This document shows, in pieces, positions 22,778 through 28,582 of a DNA stretch of 28,582 nt. The position numbers and the translations under genes are program-made. The DNA lies in assembly GCA_045645165.1 (NCBI GenBank), contig JAZRIF010000128.1, forward strand, positions 1 through 28,582. The letters are read 5' to 3'. Within the stretch, counting starts at the first letter, position 1. Each line of letters opens with the position of its first letter. Below the pieces are notes generated by a model. That model was not told the origin of the DNA. It saw nothing but the letters and a program-made list of their open reading frames with translations, and did no database searches. The stretch comes from CAMEON01 sp045645165. GTDB lineage: Bacteria; Bacillota; Clostridia; Oscillospirales; CAG-272.

Positions 22778-24001
22778 ATGGCAGAACAGAAAAATTCCCA
22801 TTACCTCTCGGGTAAAGAGATCCGCGCCATTGCCAAGGAGAATCGCAAGATCACCAGCGCCTTGGAAAAGCGCAAGCACCGTAGAGCAGACGAGTCTGAA
22901 TTCGTCACTGAAATGAAGGATCCCGCCAATATCCTGGAGATCGACGACCTGCACACCTACTTTTTTACAGATCAGGGTGTGGTCAAGGCCGTCAATGGCG
23001 TGTCCTTCAACGTCCCCAAGAACGCCACGGTTGGCGTGGTGGGTGAGTCCGGTTGCGGAAAATCTGTCACCAGTATGTCGGTCATGCAGCTGCTGCAGGG
23101 CCCCCAGGGACAGATCGTTTCGGGCTCTATTCGCTTCAATTCCCATGATTTCAAGCGGGATGCCCGCGGAAATATCATCCCCACGGGTCAGGAAGACCAC
23201 AACGGTACGCCTCTTTTCGAGATGGAGGATAAGGTTTTCGATATCGCGAATATGCCCATTCATGAGATCCACCGCATCCGCGGCCGTCAGATTGCCATGA
23301 TCTTCCAGGAGCCCATGACCTCTCTGAACCCCGTGTTCACCATTGGCGACCAGCTGGACGAGGTCACCTTCATCCACGTTCCCGGCGCTACCAAGGAGAT
23401 GGCGAAAGCCCGCTCCATGGAAATGCTTTCCCTCGTGGGCATCGCCGCCCCCGAGCGAGTCTACAAGGCATTCCCCCATGAGCTGTCGGGCGGTATGCGT
23501 CAGCGCGTTATGATCTCCATGGCTCTGGCTTGTAACCCCCGCCTCATCATCGCAGACGAGCCCACCACCGCTCTGGACGTGACCATTCAGGCGCAGATTC
23601 TGGATCTGCTCCGTGATCTGAAGGACAAGATGGACGGTTCCATCCTGCTCATCACCCACGATCTGGGCATCATTGCCGAGATGGCGGATTACGTGGTGGT
23701 CATGTACGCAGGCCGCGTCATCGAGCAGGGAACCGTGCAGGAGATTTTCCACGATCCCCGCCATCCCTACACCATCGGTTTGCAGAAGTCCAAGCCCACC
23801 ATGGACTCCGACAGCGAGACCCTGTTCAACATTCCCGGCAACGTGCCCAACCCCGTGAATATGCCCAACCACTGCTATTTCAAGGAGCGGTGCGACAAAT
23901 GCATCGGCAAATGCTCGGGGGACTATCCCTGCATGAAGCAGGTCAGCCCCACCCATTTTGTCGCTTGTCATCTGTACGGAGAGGAGGAGACTCATGGCTG
24001 A
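22778..24001 (+). CDS. oppD: Oligopeptide ABC transporter ATP-binding protein (OppD family)
   Basis: This 407-residue ABC ATPase has Walker A GESGCGKS near residue 90, a Q-loop at FQEPMTSLNP, the signature LSGGMRQR, Walker B with LIIADEPTTALD and the switch His in LLITHDLG. The C-terminal Oligo_HPY region is cysteine-rich (CYFKERCDKCIGKC, then CMKQVSPTHFVACHL). In some OppD proteins such cysteines bind an Fe-S cluster; whether they do here is not shown. There is a ~40-residue charged N-terminal extension and an insert of ~25 residues before the Q-loop. AAAGGAGG precedes the ATG. Its stop overlaps the start of OppF by 8 nt, a sign of coupled translation. It hydrolyses ATP to drive peptide import. 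Confidence 0.95.
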   Translation: MAEQKNSHYLSGKEIRAIAKENRKITSALEKRKHRRADESEFVTEMKDPANILEIDDLHTYFFTDQGVVKAVNGVSFNVPKNATVGVVGESGCGKSVTSMSVMQLLQGPQGQIVSGSIRFNSHDFKRDARGNIIPTGQEDHNGTPLFEMEDKVFDIANMPIHEIHRIRGRQIAMIFQEPMTSLNPVFTIGDQLDEVTFIHVPGATKEMAKARSMEMLSLVGIAAPERVYKAFPHELSGGMRQRVMISMALACNPRLIIADEPTTALDVTIQAQILDLLRDLKDKMDGSILLITHDLGIIAEMADYVVVMYAGRVIEQGTVQEIFHDPRHPYTIGLQKSKPTMDSDSETLFNIPGNVPNPVNMPNHCYFKERCDKCIGKCSGDYPCMKQVSPTHFVACHLYGEEETHG

Positions 24002-25004
24002 AACAAAAAATGAAATTCGGGAGACCGCCGATGAGCGAACTCCTCTGCTGGAGGTGAAGAATCTCCGCAAAGCCTTTCCCATCAAGAAATCTTTGACGGG
24101 CAAGGTTCAGCAGGAGCTCATCGCCGTGGACGACGTGTCCTTCAAGCTCTACCCCGGCGAAACCTTGGGTATCGTGGGCGAGTCGGGTTGTGGTAAGACC
24201 ACCATGGGTCGTACCATTCTCCGCCTCCATGATGCCAACGGCGGCGAGATCATCTATGACGGCAAGAATATTGAGAATTATTCCAAGTCCAAGATGCGCT
24301 CCCTCCGCACCGAAATGCAGATCATTTTCCAGGATCCCTACTCCTCCCTGCCTCCCCGTGCGACGGTGGGCGATATCCTCTCCGAGCCTGTGAAGGTTCA
24401 TAAGATCGTACCTCCTTCTCAGGTCAAGGACTACGTCATCGATTTGATGGAGCAGTGCGGTCTCCGCGACTACTATTACGAGCGCTACCCCCACGAATTC
24501 TCGGGTGGTCAGCGTCAGCGTATCTGCATCGCCCGCGCTTTGACCGTGAATCCCAAGCTGGTCGTTTGTGACGAGCCCGTTTCGGCGCTGGACGTATCCA
24601 TTCAGGCGCAGATCATCAACCTGCTCAAAAAGCTCCAGAAGGAGCGCAATCTGACTTACCTGTTCATTTCCCACGACCTGTCTGTGGTCAAGTTTATCTC
24701 CGATAAGATCGGTGTTATGTATCTTGGATCCATGGTGGAGTTTGGCAATAAGAAGGATATCTTCAGCAATCCCCTCCACCCCTACACGAAAGCCCTCTTC
24801 TCGGCCATCCCCAATCCGGATCCCGACAAGAAGATGGAGCGCATCGTGCTGAAGGGGGATATCCCCTCTCCTGCCAATCCCCCCAAGGGATGCCGCTTCC
24901 ATACCCGTTGCCCCGAGGCTTGTGAGGGCTGCGATCGGGATGTGCCCGTCTACCGAGAGGTAGAGCCCGGTCACTTCGTAGCCTGCCACTTGATGGACCG
25001 ATAA
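23994..25004 (+). CDS. oppF: Oligopeptide ABC transporter ATP-binding protein (OppF family)
   Basis: This 336-residue ABC ATPase has Walker A GESGCGKTT, Q-loop FQDPYSSLPPR, signature FSGGQRQR, Walker B VVCDEPVSALD and switch His FISHDLS, plus a C-terminal Cys-rich CRFHTRCPEAC...FVACHLM region. It is the second nucleotide-binding subunit and pairs with OppD. The frame is open upstream, but the ATG at 23994 is chosen: GAGGAGGAG lies directly before it, and it overlaps the OppD stop in an ATGGCTGA arrangement. An earlier start would sit inside the conserved end of OppD. Confidence 0.94.
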   Translation: MAETKNEIRETADERTPLLEVKNLRKAFPIKKSLTGKVQQELIAVDDVSFKLYPGETLGIVGESGCGKTTMGRTILRLHDANGGEIIYDGKNIENYSKSKMRSLRTEMQIIFQDPYSSLPPRATVGDILSEPVKVHKIVPPSQVKDYVIDLMEQCGLRDYYYERYPHEFSGGQRQRICIARALTVNPKLVVCDEPVSALDVSIQAQIINLLKKLQKERNLTYLFISHDLSVVKFISDKIGVMYLGSMVEFGNKKDIFSNPLHPYTKALFSAIPNPDPDKKMERIVLKGDIPSPANPPKGCRFHTRCPEACEGCDRDVPVYREVEPGHFVACHLMDR

Positions 25005-25007
25005 GCT

Positions 25008-25295
25008 ATGAGCGAAGGGAAAAAGAATCCGAAAAAGAAAAAGGAAAAGATCGTGTACATCGACGACGGCTCCACTGTGGCCGATATGTCGGGCCTGGGG
25101 CGTAAGCCTCTTGGCCATCCAACGCAGCCCATGCACGGAGGGAAGCAGAAGCGACAGCCCACCACCCGCGCCGGGAGCGTTTGGGAGACCTACAAGGCAG
25201 CCGTTCGGTCTATGATCGGGCCCATGTTGGTTACCTTGGGTGGCATCACCGTGGTGTTTGCTCTCCTGTGGATCATCCTTGGATTTTTCGCATAA
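25008..25295 (+). CDS. Small basic single-pass membrane protein in the opp operon
   Basis: This 95-residue protein has a Lys-rich N-terminus, then the block YIDDGSTVADMSGL at residues 17-30, a basic Gly/Pro-rich stretch, and one transmembrane helix at about 70-94 ending the chain. By charge, the N-terminus is cytoplasmic. The start at 25008 is only 3 nt after the OppF stop, so it is probably translated by coupling; no strong ribosome binding site is seen. The family is not recognised. Its position suggests a helper of the transporter or membrane assembly, but nothing in the sequence shows this. Confidence 0.7.
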   Translation: MSEGKKNPKKKKEKIVYIDDGSTVADMSGLGRKPLGHPTQPMHGGKQKRQPTTRAGSVWETYKAAVRSMIGPMLVTLGGITVVFALLWIILGFFA

Positions 25296-25302
25296 TGAAC
25301 CA

Positions 25303-25338
25303 ACAAACCGCACAATGCCTTTGCTTTGTGCGGTTTGT
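25303..25338 (+). other. Perfect hairpin after the opp operon (terminator-like, no T-run)
   Basis: ACAAACCGCACAA (25303-25315) pairs perfectly with TTGTGCGGTTTGT (25326-25338) over 13 bp, with a 10-nt loop. Only CACAAAAACG follows, so classic intrinsic termination is unlikely. It could protect the transcript 3' end or act with Rho. Confidence 0.6.
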
Positions 25339-25385
25339 CACAAAAACGTGTTTGAAAAAACGCCCATACGAAAGGATAATTTGTT

Positions 25386-27572
25386 ATGAAACGAATGACC
25401 CGTATCCTCTCTTTCATCCTCTGCGCCGCCATGCTCCTCAGTTTGGGGGTCGCGACCGTATCCGCCGCGCCTGCCGCCGTAACGGGGGCTGTTAAGACCG
25501 ATTCGGCGACCATCAAGATCGGTGACGTCGATACCGGTGTGACCCTGACCCAGATGCTTCTGGAGAAGGGCTCCAAGTACAGCAAATCCGCCGACGGCTT
25601 GCTTAACGTCATCGAGATCAATCTCTCGGACAAGGTTACCATGGCCGTTCTCAACGGTGGTGACTATAACTGGAGCAAGGCTACCATGGGTGAGAGTGTT
25701 GTGAAGTACAACAATACCCACGACGATGGCACGGTTCTGGCCGCCGTCAACGGTGACCCCTGGATCGTTTACCACACCGACTACGACGGAGACGGCGTTA
25801 AGGCAACCGGCGCTGCCGTCAAGCACGTCAGCGTGTCCCGCGGTACCATGATCATCGACGGTGAGCTGTGGGCTTCCCACCAGATCAACGACGAGAACAA
25901 TCTGGCTCGTAACGACAACGCAGAGCGTGGCACCCCCGCCTCCCGCGGTCCCGTGTTCGCCATCAAGAACGACGGTACCGCTATGATCGGCACACCCACC
26001 ATCGCGGTTTCCATCAAGAATACCACCTCCGGTAAAACCGTGAACGGCGACGGTATCAACCGCCTCCCCGCTCCCAATTCGGTGATTCTGTACAACCAGC
26101 GTTGCGGTACCGAGTCTTTTGCCTTTGAGGATGCCTACGAGATCTATCTGGAGTGCGAAAACTCCGCATTCAGCCTGTCCAACACCACCACGGGTAAGGT
26201 GGTAGCTGTCTTCAAGAGCGGCGACAAGGCTACCCGCCCCGCCATCACCGAGAAGACCGTCGTCATCTCCTCCAGAGGTTCCTCCCAGAGTCGCGTTAAG
26301 GATCAATTCAAGGTAGGGGACACCGTTACCGTGAGCTGCTCGGTCAGCAGTGACGCCATGACCTCCGCCCAGAAGTCTGAATGGGTCAATGTCAAGGACG
26401 CCATTGCCGGCTTCTTTACCCTCATGCAGAAGGGTCAGCTGACCGGCCAGCCCGGCAACACCACCAATTACCCCTGCTCCATCATCGGCATGAAGAAGGA
26501 CGGCACCGTCCTTCTGATCTCCACCACCGCTACCGTGGACGGTACCCGTAACGCCTGCCAGATGACCGACCTGCCCTCCATGTGCAAGGAGCTGGGACTG
26601 GAGACCGCCATCCTCTTTGACGGCGGTGGCTCCACCACCATGGTCGCCCTGTCGGGGAATAAGTACGTTCGCCGTTCTTCCGCCGTAGACGGCAACAACA
26701 GCGTTCGTGCTGTCATCAGCGGTATCGCCGTGGTTTACAACGGTGTGGACAAGGACTACGCCAACGCTGAGACCAAGAACACCTCCTACTTACCCGGTCT
26801 GGGTCTTGCTGCTCCCGAGGAGCCCGATCTGGAAGGGGCAGATCTGCGCGTTGAGCCTTCTTACGCCTATGGCTATCTGGCGCAGGTGGAGACTGTCAAC
26901 GGCACCAAGTACGACAACCTGATCGGCCGCCGTGATCCCGCCTACACCTCGAGCTGGACGGCCGAGGAGAAGGCCGCCGCTATCCAGCCCGCCGTGCTGC
27001 CCGAGATCATGTTGGGCGAGGACGGCAAGTTGACCCTGTCGGGTTGGGCGCTGGTCAACGGCGGACAGAATATCCACTACTGGTCTCTGGACAAGGAGCA
27101 TTGGTATCAGTGCGTCGGCGGTGAATTCAGTGAGGCTGAGCAGGCTCTCCTGGATCGCGCAGGCAGTGAAGGGAACATGAAGGCTCCCTCGGGCGAAAAG
27201 GGTCGGTTCGTGGGTCTTACCGCCGATCTGTCGGCGCAGGAAGGCGACAGCTTTACCGTATACTTCGCCGTCGCTTCTGCCGGTAACGCCGAGAAGCTTC
27301 TCCACTACCTGACTGTGGAGAAGGTTACCCGCTACGCCGAGGAGACCGAAGCACCCACCGAAGCGCCTACCGAAGCCCCCACCGAGGCTCCCATGGAGGA
27401 GCCCACCGAGGCGCCTACTGAGGTGATCACCGAGACTCCTGCGGAGACACTGATCATATCCGAATCCGAGACCGAAGCTCCCAAGAGCGGTTGCGGCGCG
27501 GTTGTGAGTATCTCTGCCGTGGCTCTGCTGGGCGCTATGGCAGCCGCCCTGGCTCTGAAGAAGAAAGATTGA
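25386..27572 (+). CDS. Secreted phosphodiester glycosidase (NAGPA/DUF2233-like) with C-terminal membrane tail
   Basis: This 728-residue protein has a signal peptide (cut near 27) and a NAGPA-like domain of about 50-460. It contains the family hallmark DGGGSTTM (D412-M419), preceded by ETAILF, and the earlier AVNGDPW and ASRGPVFAIKNDG segments. Members hydrolyse phosphodiester-linked sugars; likely targets are cell-wall or exopolysaccharide phosphodiesters, but the substrate here is unknown. A second beta-rich region (about 540-650) reads like a carbohydrate-binding module. Then comes a TEAP-repeat stalk (about 654-680), SGCG (C703), a hydrophobic helix and a KKKD end. This tail looks like a membrane anchor or sorting signal, different from LPXTG. 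AAAGGA precedes the ATG by 9 nt. It probably forms its own transcription unit. Confidence 0.88.
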   Translation: MKRMTRILSFILCAAMLLSLGVATVSAAPAAVTGAVKTDSATIKIGDVDTGVTLTQMLLEKGSKYSKSADGLLNVIEINLSDKVTMAVLNGGDYNWSKATMGESVVKYNNTHDDGTVLAAVNGDPWIVYHTDYDGDGVKATGAAVKHVSVSRGTMIIDGELWASHQINDENNLARNDNAERGTPASRGPVFAIKNDGTAMIGTPTIAVSIKNTTSGKTVNGDGINRLPAPNSVILYNQRCGTESFAFEDAYEIYLECENSAFSLSNTTTGKVVAVFKSGDKATRPAITEKTVVISSRGSSQSRVKDQFKVGDTVTVSCSVSSDAMTSAQKSEWVNVKDAIAGFFTLMQKGQLTGQPGNTTNYPCSIIGMKKDGTVLLISTTATVDGTRNACQMTDLPSMCKELGLETAILFDGGGSTTMVALSGNKYVRRSSAVDGNNSVRAVISGIAVVYNGVDKDYANAETKNTSYLPGLGLAAPEEPDLEGADLRVEPSYAYGYLAQVETVNGTKYDNLIGRRDPAYTSSWTAEEKAAAIQPAVLPEIMLGEDGKLTLSGWALVNGGQNIHYWSLDKEHWYQCVGGEFSEAEQALLDRAGSEGNMKAPSGEKGRFVGLTADLSAQEGDSFTVYFAVASAGNAEKLLHYLTVEKVTRYAEETEAPTEAPTEAPTEAPMEEPTEAPTEVITETPAETLIISESETEAPKSGCGAVVSISAVALLGAMAAALALKKKD
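27345..27425 (+). repeat. TEAP-repeat stalk coding segment
   Basis: Tandem TEAP units (Thr-Glu-Ala-Pro), with one variant unit, encode a flexible stalk between the enzyme and the membrane tail. The same motif stalk occurs in the minus-strand lipoprotein at 3904-4341. Confidence 0.85.
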
Positions 27573-27589
27573 TTCCGTTTCCCCGTTTC

Positions 27590-27618
27590 ACGCCCCGCTT
27601 TTGCGGGGCGTATTTCTG
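27590..27618 (+). terminator. Rho-independent terminator of the phosphodiester glycosidase gene
   Basis: ACGCCCCGC (27590-27598) pairs perfectly with GCGGGGCGT (27603-27611) around TTTT. The tail is ATTTCTGTTTTCC, an imperfect T-run. Confidence 0.75.
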
Positions 27619-27647
27619 TTTTCCGAAAAAGAAAAAGCGGATATTTT

Positions 27648-27688
27648 TTGACAAACCTCTTGACAATCACCGCAAATTATGCTATAAT
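27648..27688 (+). promoter_or_regulatory. Perfect sigma-A promoter with a second -35 box, driving the T-box leader
   Basis: TTGACA (27660-27665), 17 nt, TATAAT (27683-27688) is a full consensus match. Another TTGACA (27648-27653) lies 12 nt upstream without a matching -10 box. It drives the T-box leader. Confidence 0.9.
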
Positions 27689-27694
27689 ACCCCC

Positions 27695-27976
27695 AATCGA
27701 ATAGAAAAACAAAGGCTATGACGAAGACGGTCAAGGCCGAATGCCCCCAGAGAGTCGGCGGTTGGTGCGAGCCCGACGGTATTCTCCTTACAGACCCATC
27801 CCTTCCGAGCCGGAGGACTTGAACACGCCAAGGCGCTATTAGAGACTCCCGTGTATGCCGCGTAAGAGCATAGGAATTGTTGGATTCCAAAGAGTGGCGC
27901 CCGTGCGGCGCAATTTGAGTGGTACCGCGGATGTGTATGCACCCGTCTCAAAGTGTTTGAGACAGGTGTGTTTTTT
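27695..27976 (+). ncRNA. T-box riboswitch leader
   Basis: The leader has the family's marks. In stem I, GAATGCC (27739-27745) pairs with GGTATTC (27778-27784). Above it sit the AGAGA bulge, the apical helix GTCGG/CCGAC (27754-27758 and 27773-27777), and the GGTTGGTGCGAG loop. The specifier loop lies between this and GGTC/GACC (27729-27732 and 27793-27796). The T-box core TGAGTGGTACCGCGG is at 27916-27930; TGGT (27920-27923) binds the tRNA NCCA end and predicts discriminator A. TTTGAG (27914-27919) can pair with CTCAAA (27947-27952) as antiterminator. The same CTCAAA pairs with TTTGAG (27956-27961) in the terminator, which is followed by TTTTTT. The likeliest specifier is TAC (27789-27791), tyrosine; TTA (leucine) and ACA (threonine) overlap it. 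Confidence 0.95.
27938..27976 (+). terminator. T-box regulated terminator
   Basis: CACC and GTCTCAAA (27940-27952) pair with TTTGAGAC and GGTG (27956-27968), around a GTG loop and one C/A mismatch. Six Ts follow (27971-27976). It forms when the tRNA is charged and stops transcription before the regulator gene. Confidence 0.9.
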
Positions 27977-28007
27977 ATTCGTAAAATTCGATTGGAGGAA
28001 CAAACAA

Positions 28008-28582
28008 ATGGCAAATGAGAGAACCAACGCTGTTGATCTGGTTAAACTACAAGAGGTCGCCATCCGTATCCGCGAAATGCGGGATATTTGCGGCTTTACC
28101 GTGGCCGAGATGGCAGAGAAGACCGAGGTCAGCGCCGCCGACTATATCCGCTACGAGGCGGGTGAGTTGGATTTCCCCTTCTCCTTCATTCATAAGTGCT
28201 CACTGGCCTTCGGCATCGGCATTACCGACCTTCTGGAGGGACGCTCCGCCCATTTGTCCTCCTACACCGTCACCCGCCGCGGCGAGGGTCAGGAGACCGC
28301 CAAGGAAGCCGGCATCAGCATCATGTCGGTGGCTCCCCTCTTCCGCAAGAAGATCGCCGAGCCTTACCGCGTTCGCTACGAATACAATGAGGAACTGCAG
28401 AACAAGCCCATCCACCTGACCAAGCACGCCGGTCAGGAGTTCGACTTCGTACTGGAAGGCCGCCTCAAGGTGCAGGTCGGCTCCAACATCGAGTATCTGG
28501 AAGCGGGCGACAGTATCTACTACAACAGCTCCACCCCCCACGGTATGATCGCCGTGGACGGACAGGACTGCCTCTTCATGGC
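28008..28582 (+). CDS. XRE-family helix-turn-helix / cupin-domain regulator (partial, cut by the window end)
   Basis: The 191 visible residues show an N-terminal XRE helix-turn-helix at about 10-70 (EVAIRIREMRDICGFTVAEMAEKT then SAADYIRYEAGELDFP). A linker follows, then a cupin-2 beta-barrel from about 120 to the edge, with HLTKHAGQEFDFVLEGRLKV and LEAGDSIYYNSSTPHGM. Such proteins bind DNA and sense a small molecule in the cupin. The start is clear: GGAGGA lies before ATG 28008 (MANERTNAVDL). The gene lies 32 nt after the T-box terminator, so it should respond to amino-acid starvation. In gut Firmicutes such regulators can lead an operon with an acyl-CoA ligase, but what follows is outside the window. 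No stop is seen. Confidence 0.9.
   Translation, partial: MANERTNAVDLVKLQEVAIRIREMRDICGFTVAEMAEKTEVSAADYIRYEAGELDFPFSFIHKCSLAFGIGITDLLEGRSAHLSSYTVTRRGEGQETAKEAGISIMSVAPLFRKKIAEPYRVRYEYNEELQNKPIHLTKHAGQEFDFVLEGRLKVQVGSNIEYLEAGDSIYYNSSTPHGMIAVDGQDCLFM

Noticed and set aside
25352..25380. TTGAAA-17-GATAAT promoter candidate just before the phosphodiester glycosidase gene
   Set aside because: Its transcription start would fall at the ATG itself, giving a leaderless mRNA, while a clear AAAGGA ribosome binding site lies in the same place. The latter reading is simpler.

Overview
The window looks like a chromosomal segment of an anaerobic member of the Bacillota, class Clostridia, probably a gut commensal. 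The reasons are strong GGAGG-type ribosome binding sites, near-perfect TTGACA-N17-TATAAT promoters, a T-box riboswitch, lipoprotein signal peptides with clear lipoboxes, TEAP-repeat stalks, BspA-type leucine-rich repeats and polyferredoxin/thioredoxin redox proteins. Genus cannot be decided from this sequence. Most coding DNA is visibly GC-rich. The small membrane protein just after the rRNA gene is clearly AT-richer.

Layout: (1) 1-277 holds the 3' end of a 23S rRNA gene, with no 5S gene after it, then a UUCG-capped terminator and a perfect promoter. (2) 278-751 is a small unknown membrane protein. (3) 908-3833 is a likely operon: a GNAT acetyltransferase, a membrane protein ending in a CXXC tail, and a NapH/YccM-like 4Fe-4S membrane protein fused to an extracytoplasmic TlpA-type thioredoxin domain. 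(4) 3904-8855, on the minus strand, carries three lipoproteins that appear paralogous. Each starts with a prealbumin-like beta domain, and the largest also has a thioredoxin domain with a CSWC active site. (5) 9098-17899 encodes a giant 2933-residue surface protein: subtilisin protease, PA insert, Ig-like domains, about 28 BspA-type LRRs, two transmembrane helices around a very basic loop, then InlB-like and GLUG-like domains. (6) 17935-25295 is an oligopeptide ABC transporter (binding protein, two permeases, two ATPases) plus a small membrane protein. (7) 25386-27572 is a secreted or anchored phosphodiester glycosidase (NAGPA/DUF2233-like). (8) 27648-28582 is a T-box leader followed by an XRE-cupin regulator cut by the window end.

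How it may work together (inference): genes 3 and 4 look like an envelope redox module. A membrane Fe-S protein could pass electrons outward to thioredoxin domains on itself and on a lipoprotein. Genes 5 and 6 look like a peptide-scavenging unit, with the surface protease producing peptides and the Opp system importing them. They lie 35 nt apart in the same orientation. The best candidates for something new are the redox/lipoprotein cluster, the double-membrane-pass protease, and the T-box in front of a regulator rather than a synthetase or a biosynthetic enzyme.
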